From positions 1-64,000 of the forward strand of contig JAKIUF010000013.1 of NCBI GenBank assembly GCA_021647705.1: a DNA stretch of 64,000 bases, in the 5' to 3' direction. A program made the position numbers and the translations under genes. Origin of the DNA: Gammaproteobacteria bacterium. GTDB lineage: Bacteria; Pseudomonadota; Gammaproteobacteria; SZUA-152. Numbering within the stretch: the stretch's first letter is position 1; each line of letters begins with the position of its first letter. Below are positions 17,637-25,810 of the stretch, piece after piece. Below the pieces are notes generated by a model that was not told the DNA's origin, ran no database searches, and saw only the letters and a program-made list of their open reading frames with translations.

Positions 17637-19745
17637 ATGACGACGACGAAAAATGAACACTGGATAGACGCCCCGGAGCTGACACAGTATCGCCAAGCGG
17701 TGCAGGATGTTCTGGCTGGCGAACTTGATGAAACCCGCTTTCAGGCTCTTCGTTTGCAACAAGGTGTTTATGGCCAGCGCCAGGACGGCGTCAACATGAT
17801 TCGCGTTAAATTGCCGGGTGGTGTGGTATCGCCAAGCCAACTGGGTGCTGTCGCCGATGTATTGGATAACTATTGCGAGCTGGATATCGCCAGCGTTACC
17901 ACACGCCAGGATATTCAGCTGCACAGCATTCCGCTGAGTGACACGCCCGCTGCGTTGGAAAAGTTGGCCGAGCAGGGGCTGACCTCGCGGGAAGCCTGCG
18001 GTAATACCGTGCGTAATATTACCGCCTGCCCGTTGGCGGGTGTCTGTCCTTGCGAGCATAGCGATGTGCAGCCTGTAGTCGATGCGGTGGCGCAACGTTT
18101 TTTACGGCATCCGTTGACCCAGCATTTGCCGCGTAAATTCAAGATGAGCTTTTCCGGTTGCGAAGCGGATTGCGCGCAAGGGTTGTTTCATGATCTGGCG
18201 GTGATTGCTGTCAAACGTGACGGTGTCTTTGGTTACAAGGTGCTGGCAGCGGGTGGCCTTGGTCATAAGCCGCGCCCGGCGATTACGCTGGAAGAATTTG
18301 TTGAAGAATCGGAATTGCTGCCCGTGATTGAAGCCGTGCTGGCACTGCATCACCGCTATTCTGATCGTAAACGTCGTGCCCGGGCGCGGATGAAGTTTTT
18401 GCTGGAGAAATTAGGCGAAACCGAATTTGTCGAAAAATACCGCGAAGAACTGCAACGCACTAAACAGGTGTATGCCAGTGATGCCCTGCCTGCGGCAAAT
18501 TGGGTAACGGCAGACGAAACGGTGAAATCCAAAATTTCTGCCACAGGTGCGCCGCGTGATGCGCTGCAACAGCGGCAGGCCGGGCTTTATGTATACCCGG
18601 TGAGTTTGCCTTTGGGAGATTTAGGGGCGACACAAATGCGCGGTTTGATGGCAGTGGCCGAGCAATATGACAATGCAGAAATGCGTGTCACCCAGGACCA
18701 GAACCTGATGTTGATGAACATTCCGCAAGAAGGTTTGCAGGCAGTGAAAGATGGCCTGCGTCTGCTGGAATTGGATGCGCCTGCCGCCGGTGATGATGTG
18801 GTGGCCTGTCCCGGCACCTGGACGTGTCGTTTGGGCATTACTGCCTCCCGACTGGTGAGTGCAGAGTTGACAGGTGGTGAAAGTGATTTGCGTATCAGGG
18901 TCAGCGGTTGTCATAACGGCTGCGCGCAACCGTATGTGGGTGATATCGGCATGCATGGCGAGGGTCGCCGTATCAATGGAAAGCTGATTCCACATTATCG
19001 TCTGCATTTTGGTGGTGATGGTCGTAATGAAGGTGAGATTGCAGTGCGTGGCCCTGAAGTGCCCGTGCGCATGGCACCCGCAGCGGTGAAGCGTGTCAGT
19101 CGTGAATATGAGAACACACGTCAGGCAGAAGAAAGTTTTCGCACCTGGGCACAGCGTCAGGAAGAAGGCTATTTTGCCAAGTTGTTGCAAGACCTGACGG
19201 TAATTAGTGGCCCGGACAGTGACTGGTTGTCAAAAGATTTTGGTGAGACAGAGGATTTCCGCGTACTGGCATTAGGGGGCGGTGAATGCATGGGTGCAAA
19301 ACATGACGTGGTGTCCGCAAATTTCTCCGAGGCAGCGCATGAGCGGGAATATCGCCGGGTATTTCAACTGGCGAAAAAAGAAGATCAGGCACTGGATTGT
19401 GCTGAAGCTATCGCGCGCTTGGTGGCGCAGGCATTACTGCATGCTGGAGGTGAAAATGTTTTGCCGGACGACCTGACTGAACTTGCCGGGAAAATCGCAA
19501 AACAGACGAATGTAGAGCAGGGTATTGCTGAATCGCTCAGCGTATTTATCGAAGAAATGAAGGTGTTACGTGCAGACTATGATGATGCTCGTTTTGAAAA
19601 ACTGGCAAATGCACAAGATCTATGGACCGTGTTAGTGGCAAGAGCCTGTGAATCGGTGGATATACAACTGGATGTACAGGCATCACTGCCGGAAATCACA
19701 CAATTGGTCGCGACGGGTGAAGAAAAATTACAGGTGCCTGCTTAA
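17637..19745 (+). CDS. sulfite/nitrite reductase hemoprotein with C-terminal helical extension
   Basis: Probably the assimilatory sulfite reductase that makes sulfide. The 702-residue protein has two ferredoxin-like/siroheme repeats and the siroheme-4Fe4S cysteine set C391-x5-C397 and C425-x3-C429 (CPGTWTC, GCHNGC). An earlier CPLAGVCPCE and SFSGCEADCAQG are conserved in the N-terminal half. About 170 residues after the catalytic region form a mostly helical, acidic extension not found in E. coli CysI. The start at 17637 has AGGAGA upstream. No cysJ flavoprotein is nearby, so electrons may come from ferredoxin (inference). cysH follows 40 bp downstream. Confidence 0.88.
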   Translation: MTTTKNEHWIDAPELTQYRQAVQDVLAGELDETRFQALRLQQGVYGQRQDGVNMIRVKLPGGVVSPSQLGAVADVLDNYCELDIASVTTRQDIQLHSIPLSDTPAALEKLAEQGLTSREACGNTVRNITACPLAGVCPCEHSDVQPVVDAVAQRFLRHPLTQHLPRKFKMSFSGCEADCAQGLFHDLAVIAVKRDGVFGYKVLAAGGLGHKPRPAITLEEFVEESELLPVIEAVLALHHRYSDRKRRARARMKFLLEKLGETEFVEKYREELQRTKQVYASDALPAANWVTADETVKSKISATGAPRDALQQRQAGLYVYPVSLPLGDLGATQMRGLMAVAEQYDNAEMRVTQDQNLMLMNIPQEGLQAVKDGLRLLELDAPAAGDDVVACPGTWTCRLGITASRLVSAELTGGESDLRIRVSGCHNGCAQPYVGDIGMHGEGRRINGKLIPHYRLHFGGDGRNEGEIAVRGPEVPVRMAPAAVKRVSREYENTRQAEESFRTWAQRQEEGYFAKLLQDLTVISGPDSDWLSKDFGETEDFRVLALGGGECMGAKHDVVSANFSEAAHEREYRRVFQLAKKEDQALDCAEAIARLVAQALLHAGGENVLPDDLTELAGKIAKQTNVEQGIAESLSVFIEEMKVLRADYDDARFEKLANAQDLWTVLVARACESVDIQLDVQASLPEITQLVATGEEKLQVPA

Positions 19746-19785
19746 GGTTGTCTGACCAAGTAATATTTGATTAAGGAGAAAGGAA

Positions 19786-20484
19786 ATGTTGGTGGATAAA
19801 AAAGTACAATCAGTTATCTCTTTGTTGAATAATATTCAACGGGACTATGCACCGGCTGCACTGGCCAGCAGTTTCAGTGCTGAGGATATGTTATTACTGG
19901 ACCTCATTAGCAAGCATGCACCGGAAATCAATGTGTTTACTTTGGACACCGGACGCTTACCCGCAGAAACGTATGACCTGATGCAAAAAACCCACGAAAA
20001 ATATGGTCCGGTGGTAGAGGTCTATGCGCCGGATTGTTCTGTGCTTGCCGAGTATGTACAGGCGCAAGGCCCCAATGCTTTTTACAATAGTGTAGAACAA
20101 CGCAAGCAATGTTGCGCCATGCGGAAACTGGTGCCATTGAAACGGGCACTGTCCACACGTGAAGCCTGGATTACCGGGTTACGTAAAGAGCAATCGGTCA
20201 CCCGTACCGACTTGGAACACATGGAATGGGATGAAGCTCATGGGATTCCCAAATTCAATCCTCTGCTGGATTGGAGCGAGAAGGAAGTATGGGCCTACAT
20301 TCATGAAAATGATGTGCCTTTCAACGAATTGCATACGAAGGGATATCCGAGTATTGGTTGCGCGCCATGCACGCGGGCGATTGCTGAAAAAGAGGATATT
20401 CGTGCCGGGCGTTGGTGGTGGGAAAATCCGGAAAGTAAAGAGTGTGGTTTGCACGTACGCTCAAAAGAAACCGTAAGCGCATAA
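19786..20484 (+). CDS. cysH: adenylyl-sulfate (APS) reductase, CysH family with 4Fe-4S motif
   Basis: Reduces activated sulfate to sulfite. The 232-residue protein has the SxSAEDM phosphate-binding start, TLDTGRLPAETYDL, and the catalytic C-terminal ECGLH. It also has Cys109-Cys110 (QCCAMRK) and Cys192-x2-Cys195 (GCAPCTR). This is the four-cysteine 4Fe-4S set that marks APS-type reductases, whereas E. coli-type PAPS reductases lack it. The ribosome-binding site AAGGAGAAAGG precedes the ATG. It completes the cluster with the sulfite reductase. A degenerate copy of its 3' end lies 1.2 kb downstream. Confidence 0.93.
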   Translation: MLVDKKVQSVISLLNNIQRDYAPAALASSFSAEDMLLLDLISKHAPEINVFTLDTGRLPAETYDLMQKTHEKYGPVVEVYAPDCSVLAEYVQAQGPNAFYNSVEQRKQCCAMRKLVPLKRALSTREAWITGLRKEQSVTRTDLEHMEWDEAHGIPKFNPLLDWSEKEVWAYIHENDVPFNELHTKGYPSIGCAPCTRAIAEKEDIRAGRWWWENPESKECGLHVRSKETVSA

Positions 20485-20540
20485 CAACAAACGAATGCAG
20501 TGCGTCGCTTCATGTTGATGAAGTGACGTATTTCTTTTGT
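20461..20540 (+). repeat. direct repeat A: cysH 3' end plus terminator hairpin
   Basis: This segment includes the last codons of cysH, the stop, and the hairpin GTCGCTTCATGTTGATGAAGTGAC followed by a T-rich run (the likely cysH terminator). It aligns with 21661-21741 with one gap and about 15 differences in 80 positions, mostly transitions. The two copies bracket the toxin-antitoxin remnants. Confidence 0.8.
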
Positions 20541-20602
20541 GACTCCTGTTTTTCTTCTCTGGTTTTCAGGAGTGAAAAACAAAGAAAGGCTGGGAGCGTT
20601 CC

Positions 20603-20920
20603 TTATTCCTGCGCCAAAATAATCTGAATACAATCTTCAAGTGGTTGCAGTTGCTTTTCGATGACGTTGGCAACTGTCAACGAATCGATGTTGCCCAGAT
20701 AATTATGCACAAGAATATTGCGAAAGCCGCTGATTTCACGCCAGGGGATATCAGGAAATGCAGCTTTTTTGTCATCGGGTAATAGTTGGGTCGCTTCGGA
20801 TAAGGTCTGCAAATTGCGTAAAGCAGCATCATAAAGCACCTCATCCTGAGTAAGGAATGGGCTCGCAATAACTTCCCGGTTTTGCATCTCATCTTCAGCC
20901 CGTCTTCGTCCGTTCTTCAA
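20603..20920 (-). pseudogene. hepT: C-terminal part of hepT (HEPN toxin), cut off by a MITE
   Basis: These 105 codons hold the C-terminal two thirds of a HepT/DUF86 HEPN protein: AALRNLQTLSEATQLLP, DIPWREISGFRN and the catalytic motif RNILVHNY (R-x4-H-x-Y), intact. In complete MntA-HepT systems this motif forms the RNase site and its Tyr is AMPylated by MntA. The N-terminal 33 codons lie at 21017-21115, in the same frame but separated by a 157-bp element with two stop codons. The ATG at 20920 is inside the element, so a truncated protein could in principle still be made. Probably non-functional. Confidence 0.8.
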
Positions 20921-21020
20921 TCACAAAACCTCGAAATAGAACGACTATTCCTACGGTTTTGCTCAATCAGAACAAACGAATACGAACTAAATCTGAGCGC
21001 TAAACCAGGAAGTTATTGCG
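20864..21020. mobile_element. R4 MITE, copy 1, inserted in hepT
   Basis: The ends are inverted copies: left CGCAATAACTTCCCGGTTT and right AAACCAGGAAGTTATTGCG, differing at one position. The 157-bp body encodes no transposase and fits a MITE. A related copy lies at 46368-46473 and shares CCGTTCTTCAATCACAAAA and CTCGAAATAGAACGACTAT. I cannot fix the target duplication because CGC/GCG at the ends is itself part of the palindrome. Confidence 0.88.
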
Positions 21021-21115
21021 TTCTCATTCCTAAGGTCACCACGCAACTGAATGCGCCGAATTTTTGCGATGGCATCAAGGATATGCAGCGCATAGGGTTG
21101 CCAGAGTTTGCTCAT
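20987..21115 (-). pseudogene. hepT: N-terminal fragment of hepT
   Basis: The ATG at 21115 overlaps the mntA stop codon as ATGA, the normal junction of mntA-hepT operons. It opens with MSKLWQPYALHILDAIAKI, a typical HepT first helix, reaches residue 33, enters the MITE and stops at the TAG at 20987-20989. The frame matches that of the downstream fragment, so the original gene was continuous before the insertion. Confidence 0.82.
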
Positions 21116-21441
21116 AACTCCACGGCCTCTTTTAACACCTGTTCGCGGATATGCCGGTTAAGTTCATGTTCCGGTACCAGCTCCACTTTGCGATGGAGCA
21201 GGCCCGTCAAACTCTCGGCCAACGGCAAACGTTGAGTGAACAAATCATAACCACGTGGTAAATCCACCAGGAAATCGATGTCACTATCAGGCTGTTCTTC
21301 ACGCCGGGCGACGGAACCGAACACGCGAATGCGACGAGCACCAAATTTACCGACTAATGTCTCAATAATCACTTTTTTCTGTCGTAACTCGTCTAATAAC
21401 ATCATTAGCTCCCATCGGTAATCGGGTGACTCTATTTTCAT
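21112..21441 (-). CDS. mntA: MntA-type nucleotidyltransferase antitoxin
   Basis: A 109-residue minimal nucleotidyltransferase. The signature GS-x10-DxD is intact: FGSVARRE...DSDIDFLVDL. In characterised MntA-HepT pairs this enzyme AMPylates the HEPN toxin on the Tyr of RxxxxHxY and so neutralises it. Its stop overlaps the hepT start. The partner toxin is split by a MITE, so the antitoxin may now be an orphan. An inner ATG at 21405 is an alternative start. It is divergent from the vapC remnant. Confidence 0.88.
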   Translation of the reverse strand: MKIESPDYRWELMMLLDELRQKKVIIETLVGKFGARRIRVFGSVARREEQPDSDIDFLVDLPRGYDLFTQRLPLAESLTGLLHRKVELVPEHELNRHIREQVLKEAVEL

Positions 21442-21458
21442 ACTATCATAGTAGTATA

Positions 21459-21587
21459 GGGCAACCTATTGGCCCATATGACATGATGGTTGCTGGCCAT
21501 GCAAGAGCCATAGGTTTAATGTTGGAGGCCAGTAACATGAAAGAGTTTGAACACGTGCCAGGGCTTCGGGTTGAGAGCTGGATGTAA
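21459..21587 (+). pseudogene. vapC: 3' remnant of a vapC (PIN-domain toxin) gene
   Basis: In frame with the TAA at 21585 the sequence reads QPIGPYDMMVAGHARAIGL, then EFEHVPGLRVESWM. This matches the C-terminal quarter of VapC toxins (xGPYDxxIAaHARslGLtLVTnNxrEFerVPGLrvEnW), including the PIN-domain Asp in PYD. The expected LVTNN block has decayed to MLEASN. Upstream the frame runs into the mntA promoter region and no more of the PIN domain is visible, so this is a truncated relic. Confidence 0.8.
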
Positions 21588-21660
21588 AATAAGGGGAGGC
21601 CATAATTTAAACAGAATAATTGTGTTCTATCCCTCCTGTTATTTCCTATGCACACACACA

Positions 21661-21741
21661 TCCAAAAGAGACCGCAAGTGCATAACAACAAACGAACGTA
21701 ATATGTCGCTTCATGTTTATGAAGCGACATATTTTTGTGTG
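21661..21741 (+). repeat. direct repeat B: degenerate copy of the cysH 3' end and terminator
   Basis: It aligns with 20461-20540, including the bases of the last cysH codons (here frame-shifted by one base) and the hairpin GTCGCTTCATGTTTATGAAGCGAC followed by ATATTTTT. This hairpin also lies just beyond the dut stop and can serve as the dut terminator on the other strand. Confidence 0.75.
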
Positions 21742-21750
21742 GTTATGGTT

Positions 21751-22206
21751 TTAATGTTGTCCTGTATGTCCAAATCCCCCTTCACCACGATCACTTTCAT
21801 TAAAGCTGTCAACAATCTCAAAGGTGGCTTGCACCACAGGTACAAATACCATCTGTGCGATACGTTCACCTGGGTTGATCGTGAAGGTTTTGTTGCCACG
21901 GTTCCAACAGGATACAAACAACTGTCCCTGATAGTCTGAATCAATAAGCCCGGTGAGGTTGCCTAACACAATGCCGTGTTTATGGCCCAGACCCGAGCGA
22001 GGCAGCAACACCGCAGCCAGTTTTGGATCGCCAATGTGAATGGCAATGCCGGTGGGAATCAAATGAGTTTCACCGGGTTTTATTTCAAGGGCTTCATCAA
22101 TGCAGGCGCGCAGGTCCATTCCGGCAGAGCCGTCGGTGGCGTAATGTGGCAGTTCGATTTCTTTGCCGATGCGTGGGTCAAGAATTTGTAGTTGAATTTG
22201 AGTCAT
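21751..22206 (-). CDS. dut: dUTP diphosphatase
   Basis: Hydrolyses dUTP to dUMP, giving dTTP precursor and keeping uracil out of DNA. The 151-residue length is standard for the homotrimeric enzyme. Conserved motifs in order are GSAGMDLRA (motif 1), [13 protein letters not shown] (2), [12 protein letters not shown] (3), [13 protein letters not shown] (4) and the C-terminal arm [11 protein letters not shown] (5). It stands alone and is read away from the M16/GNAT operon. Confidence 0.97.
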   Translation of the reverse strand: MTQIQLQILDPRIGKEIELPHYATDGSAGMDLRACIDEALEIKPGETHLIPTGIAIHIGDPKLAAVLLPRSGLGHKHGIVLGNLTGLIDSDYQGQLFVSCWNRGNKTFTINPGERIAQMVFVPVVQATFEIVDSFNESDRGEGGFGHTGQH

Positions 22207-22546
22207 GATATCAGTGCTCTTGTTTTAATTGTTATGGTTATTGGTATAGCTTGGTTTGAGGTTGAATGTTGTTAATTACAATAATCAATCCTGTTTTTGT
22301 AGGGTGGGCATTGCCCACCATTTAAGACTTGAATTAAGCACTTTGAATTAAGAGGCTGGATTTTCTTTAAAGGCACGTTGATTCTTTGTGGTCATATGAT
22401 TATTCCAGTGTTTATTTCAAATTGATTGCTGAGTATTTAACGCAAATTTGCACGGTTCTCTTTGCGCTCTTTGCGTCTCCACATTCTTATGCGTTTACAA
22501 CACTTGGCTTGATTGTGTTACACATCTCTAAAACTAGGCTGGGTAG
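22207..22546. repeat. intergenic region with degenerate R1 pieces and a GGTGGGCA hairpin
   Basis: No gene is visible. TAGGGTGGGCATTGCCCACC at 22300-22319 contains the perfect inverted repeat GGTGGGCA/TGCCCACC, a common intergenic hairpin type. From 22439 to 22500 there is a degenerate R1 block with TTAACGCAAATTTGC and CTCTTTGCGCTCTTTGCGTC. Two GAATTAAG words at about 22332 and 22346 resemble R1 terminal repeats. Confidence 0.6.
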
Positions 22547-22975
22547 TTATAATGATTGACCTTCAGCCAATACCCATGCCTGTGGATGTTGGCTGAAGCC
22601 GATTTTAGGATAATAGTCTGCGGCACCCGGTGCGGAAAGCAAAATCAATTTGCAGCGTACTCCTAATTGTTGCTGAGTTTGTGCAATGAGTTGCTTGCCG
22701 ATACCACTGTTTTGGTGTGCCCGGTCAACGGCGATGTCGGATAAATAGCAGGCGTAGTGAAAGTCGGTTATCGAACGTGCGATGCCCACCAGTTTGTTTT
22801 CATAACGCGCGGTAACTACGAGGTTGGCATTTTCCAACATGCCTGCAATGCAGGCCCGGTCCTCCACTGGCCGACGTTCGGCCAGAGTGGAGGAAACAAG
22901 AACATCGATAAATTCATCGATGCTGGGTTTGTCATTGACTGCGTAGACAATTTCCACAGTATCCGTTGTTGCCAT
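22547..22975 (-). CDS. GNAT family N-acetyltransferase
   Basis: A 142-residue acetyl-CoA-dependent acyltransferase. The acetyl-CoA-binding region is seen as DIAVDRAHQNSGIGKQLI (motif A, Q/RxxGxG/A), followed by KLILLSAPGAADYYPKIGFSQH, a usual GNAT C-terminus. The closest architecture is that of short single-domain GNATs of unknown substrate. It begins 8 bp after the stop of the second M16 peptidase, so all three genes are likely one operon. Confidence 0.85.
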   Translation of the reverse strand: MATTDTVEIVYAVNDKPSIDEFIDVLVSSTLAERRPVEDRACIAGMLENANLVVTARYENKLVGIARSITDFHYACYLSDIAVDRAHQNSGIGKQLIAQTQQQLGVRCKLILLSAPGAADYYPKIGFSQHPQAWVLAEGQSL

Positions 22976-22983
22976 GAAAAAAC

Positions 22984-24372
22984 TTATTTTTCGCTGCTGG
23001 GGTTAACGTTACCACCCACCATTACCGTCACCATCTTGTCCAGATGGATACGTTTTTGGAAAGCTTTCTTGATGTCTTCAAGGGTAATCGCCTGCACCCG
23101 CTCATTAAAGGTATCGAGGTAATCCATGGGCAGTTGATAAAAACCGATCATGCCGATGTAGTCGATGATTTTTTTGTTGCTGGAAATGCGTAATGGAAAT
23201 CCACCGGTGATGTTTTTCTTCGCGGCTTCCAGTTCTTCTGCGGTGGGTCCCTCTTTAACAAATTTGTCGATGGTTTCGCGCAGTACGACCAGTGCTTCGT
23301 TGGCAGATTCATTTTTGGTTTGCAGACCAATGGTGTAGGGGCCGTATTGCTGCATGGGGACAAAATAACTGTAACTGCTGTATGCAAGGCCGCGCTTTTC
23401 ACGTATTTCGTTGGAAAGGCGTGCCACCAGACCGCTGCCACCTACTATGTGATTGCCCACGTATAATGCAAAGTAGTCAGGGTCTCCGCGTTTCATGCCG
23501 GGTTGACCTACCAGAATATGTGTTTGTGCTGAAGGGTGGTTGATGCGGATTTCTTTACCTTCTGCAAGCGCTTCGACGGGTGGCAAGGTGTCCGCGGGTT
23601 CACCCTCTGGCAGTTTGCCCATCAGGGTTTGAGCGAGCTTTTCGGCATCGGCACGAGACAAGTCTCCCACGATGGCAAGTATCGCATTACGACTGACATA
23701 ATATTTATCATAAAAAGCGTTGAGCTTTGCCGTGTCCAGTCCGTTGATGCCAGCTTCTGTGCCAGTGGGTTGGTTGCGATAGGGATGTTTCACATAAAGG
23801 GCATCAAAAAAAGCTTCGTTGGCCTGTTTGCCGGGTGATTGTTTGTTGCGTTTGAGTGTCGTCAGCAGGCGACGACGCTCACGCTCAAAGGCGGTTTTTG
23901 GGAAATCCGGCTGAGTGAGAATGGTGGTCAGTGTGCCCACTGCGCTGTCGAACGCTTTTTTCTCCGTCAGGGTGCGCAGGCTGAGTATGGCCATGTCGCG
24001 TTGTGCGCTGTTACTGAAACGCGCACCGATGGACTCAAACTGTTCTGCCAACTGGCCGGCAGATAAGCCTCCTGCGCCTTCGGCTAACAAGCCGTTGGTC
24101 AGTATGGCCACTCCCGGGTCGTCTTCATCGCGCGCTGCACCCGCATTAAAAATGATGCGTATATCAACGATGGGCAGTTCAGGTGCGGATACAAAGTAGA
24201 CGTGTGTCCCATTTGTTGTGCGCCAGTGTTCAATGTCTGGATTGGCGCTGACTGTTGTGCTGACCAGGGCAGAGAAAGACAGGGTGCTGATTATTAACAG
24301 GCTAAGAAATAGCTTATTTTTCATGTTTTTCATATTTGGTTTTTTTGAATAAAGGGATAGATTAATGGGCAT
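22984..24372 (-). CDS. M16 family peptidase-like protein, lacking HxxEH (exported)
   Basis: A 462-residue M16 protein with a Sec signal (about residues 18-43, SALVSTTVSA). The zinc motif HxxEH expected near the N-terminus is absent: the region reads AILTNGLLAEGAGGL. This is therefore the non-catalytic partner of a heterodimeric M16 pair. The catalytic partner is the next gene upstream. The ATG at 24372 overlaps that gene's end and has GGAGA upstream, which suggests translational coupling. The ATG at 24333 would give a more compact signal peptide but lacks a ribosome-binding site. Confidence 0.88.
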   Translation of the reverse strand: MPINLSLYSKKPNMKNMKNKLFLSLLIISTLSFSALVSTTVSANPDIEHWRTTNGTHVYFVSAPELPIVDIRIIFNAGAARDEDDPGVAILTNGLLAEGAGGLSAGQLAEQFESIGARFSNSAQRDMAILSLRTLTEKKAFDSAVGTLTTILTQPDFPKTAFERERRRLLTTLKRNKQSPGKQANEAFFDALYVKHPYRNQPTGTEAGINGLDTAKLNAFYDKYYVSRNAILAIVGDLSRADAEKLAQTLMGKLPEGEPADTLPPVEALAEGKEIRINHPSAQTHILVGQPGMKRGDPDYFALYVGNHIVGGSGLVARLSNEIREKRGLAYSSYSYFVPMQQYGPYTIGLQTKNESANEALVVLRETIDKFVKEGPTAEELEAAKKNITGGFPLRISSNKKIIDYIGMIGFYQLPMDYLDTFNERVQAITLEDIKKAFQKRIHLDKMVTVMVGGNVNPSSEK

Positions 24373-25810
24373 GAGAGTGGTCTCCGTTTGCTGCGACGGG
24401 TGTGGATTGTGGATCCAGTACGGCCACGGTCAGGTAGTCATCAATGAGGTATTTTTTTGCTACGGCTTGCACCTGTTCCGGGGTTACCGCGCGCAGGCGT
24501 TCCACAAACTGGTCCATCAGCTGCCAGTCAAGTCCCACAGTGGCCAGGGTGCCCATTTGCATGGCCTGATAAAACAGAGAATCTTTTTCGTACACTTTGC
24601 TGGCAACAACCTGTGCCTTGATGCGGTCCAGTTCAGCCTGGCTCACTCGTTCGGTTTTGATTTTTGTGATTTGTGCGTGAATCGCATTTTCCACTTCTTC
24701 GACGGTTTTGCCCTTGGCGGGAGTGCCATCGAATATAAACAGGCTGCCAAGTCGTGAATACATATTGTAACCGGCGCCAACGCTGGTCGCGATTTGCTGG
24801 CCACGCACCAGTTCTTTGGCGAAACGTGAACTTTCACCCGCATCAAGTATGCTAGCCAGCATTTCCAGTGCATAAGGTTCCCAGTCGGTTTTGGCCGTTG
24901 TTACCACGGGTACTTTGTAACCCATAATCATATAGGGCACTTGTGCGGGGGCTTTCACTACAATACGTTTAATCCCCTTTTGTTCAAATTCTGTTTGTGG
25001 TTTTACGACAGGAATGGCTCGGGCTTTTACTTTGCCATAGGTTTTTTGTGCCAGCTCAAACACTTCTTTTGCATCAACATCACCCGCCACCACCAGTGTG
25101 GCATTGTTGGGTGCATACCAGTCTTTGTACCAGTTGCGCATGTCGTCCACGTTCATGTTTTCCAGGTCGTTCATCCAGCCGATGATGGGGTGATGGTAAG
25201 GGCTGTTGACGAAGGCGGTGGCGGAAAAATGCTCGTAAGTCAGCGATCGTGGTCTGTCTTCGGTACGCATACGGCGTTCTTCCATGACCACTTTCACTTC
25301 TTTGGCGAAGTCTTCGGCGCGCAGGTTGAGATTGGCCATGCGATCAGCTTCCAGCTCAAAACTGATGGGCAGGCGACTCTTTTCCAACTGTTGGAAATAG
25401 GCGGTGTAATCCTGTCCGGTGAAGGCGTTTTCACGCCCGCCATTGGCGGCGATGATGCGCGAAAACTCGTTGGGGCCGAGTGTTTTGGTGCCTTTGAACA
25501 TCATGTGCTCTAGCACATGGGCGACACCGGTGGTGCCGCTGGATTCATAACTGGCACCGGTTTTGTACCAGATTTGCGAGACGACGATGGGCGCGCGGTG
25601 ATCTTCTTTAATGAGGATTTTCAGTCCGTTGGCGAGCCGGTATTCATGCACATCACCCACGGTGATGATGTGACCGGTTTTTTCCACATCGGCTGATGCA
25701 GCGGCCAGTGTGGGTGTTTCGGTGCTGTCATTTTTGGCAAGACCGGTGGTGCAGCCTGCAAGTGCCGCAGCTGCAAGTGCTGTAGCGGAGATCATTAATA
25801 AAGGATTCAT
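24362..25810 (-). CDS. M16 family zinc peptidase, catalytic subunit, lipoprotein signal
   Basis: A 482-residue M16 metallopeptidase. The inverted zinc motif HVLEHMMFKG (HxxEH) is present near residue 103, with the downstream EADRM Glu as a probable third ligand. The N-terminus has a lipobox (AALAGC), so the protein is probably lipid-anchored in the envelope. It forms an operon with the non-catalytic M16 and a GNAT gene, divergent from ftsY. The same arrangement beside ftsY-ftsE-ftsX-rpoH occurs in other gammaproteobacteria. A natural substrate is not known from the sequence. Confidence 0.92.
   Translation of the reverse strand: MNPLLMISATALAAAALAGCTTGLAKNDSTETPTLAAASADVEKTGHIITVGDVHEYRLANGLKILIKEDHRAPIVVSQIWYKTGASYESSGTTGVAHVLEHMMFKGTKTLGPNEFSRIIAANGGRENAFTGQDYTAYFQQLEKSRLPISFELEADRMANLNLRAEDFAKEVKVVMEERRMRTEDRPRSLTYEHFSATAFVNSPYHHPIIGWMNDLENMNVDDMRNWYKDWYAPNNATLVVAGDVDAKEVFELAQKTYGKVKARAIPVVKPQTEFEQKGIKRIVVKAPAQVPYMIMGYKVPVVTTAKTDWEPYALEMLASILDAGESSRFAKELVRGQQIATSVGAGYNMYSRLGSLFIFDGTPAKGKTVEEVENAIHAQITKIKTERVSQAELDRIKAQVVASKVYEKDSLFYQAMQMGTLATVGLDWQLMDQFVERLRAVTPEQVQAVAKKYLIDDYLTVAVLDPQSTPVAANGDHSHAH

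Noticed and set aside
21446-21730. 94-codon minus-strand frame covering the vapC remnant
   Set aside because: The plus strand of the same stretch reads as VapC in a clear way, so the minus frame is a shadow.
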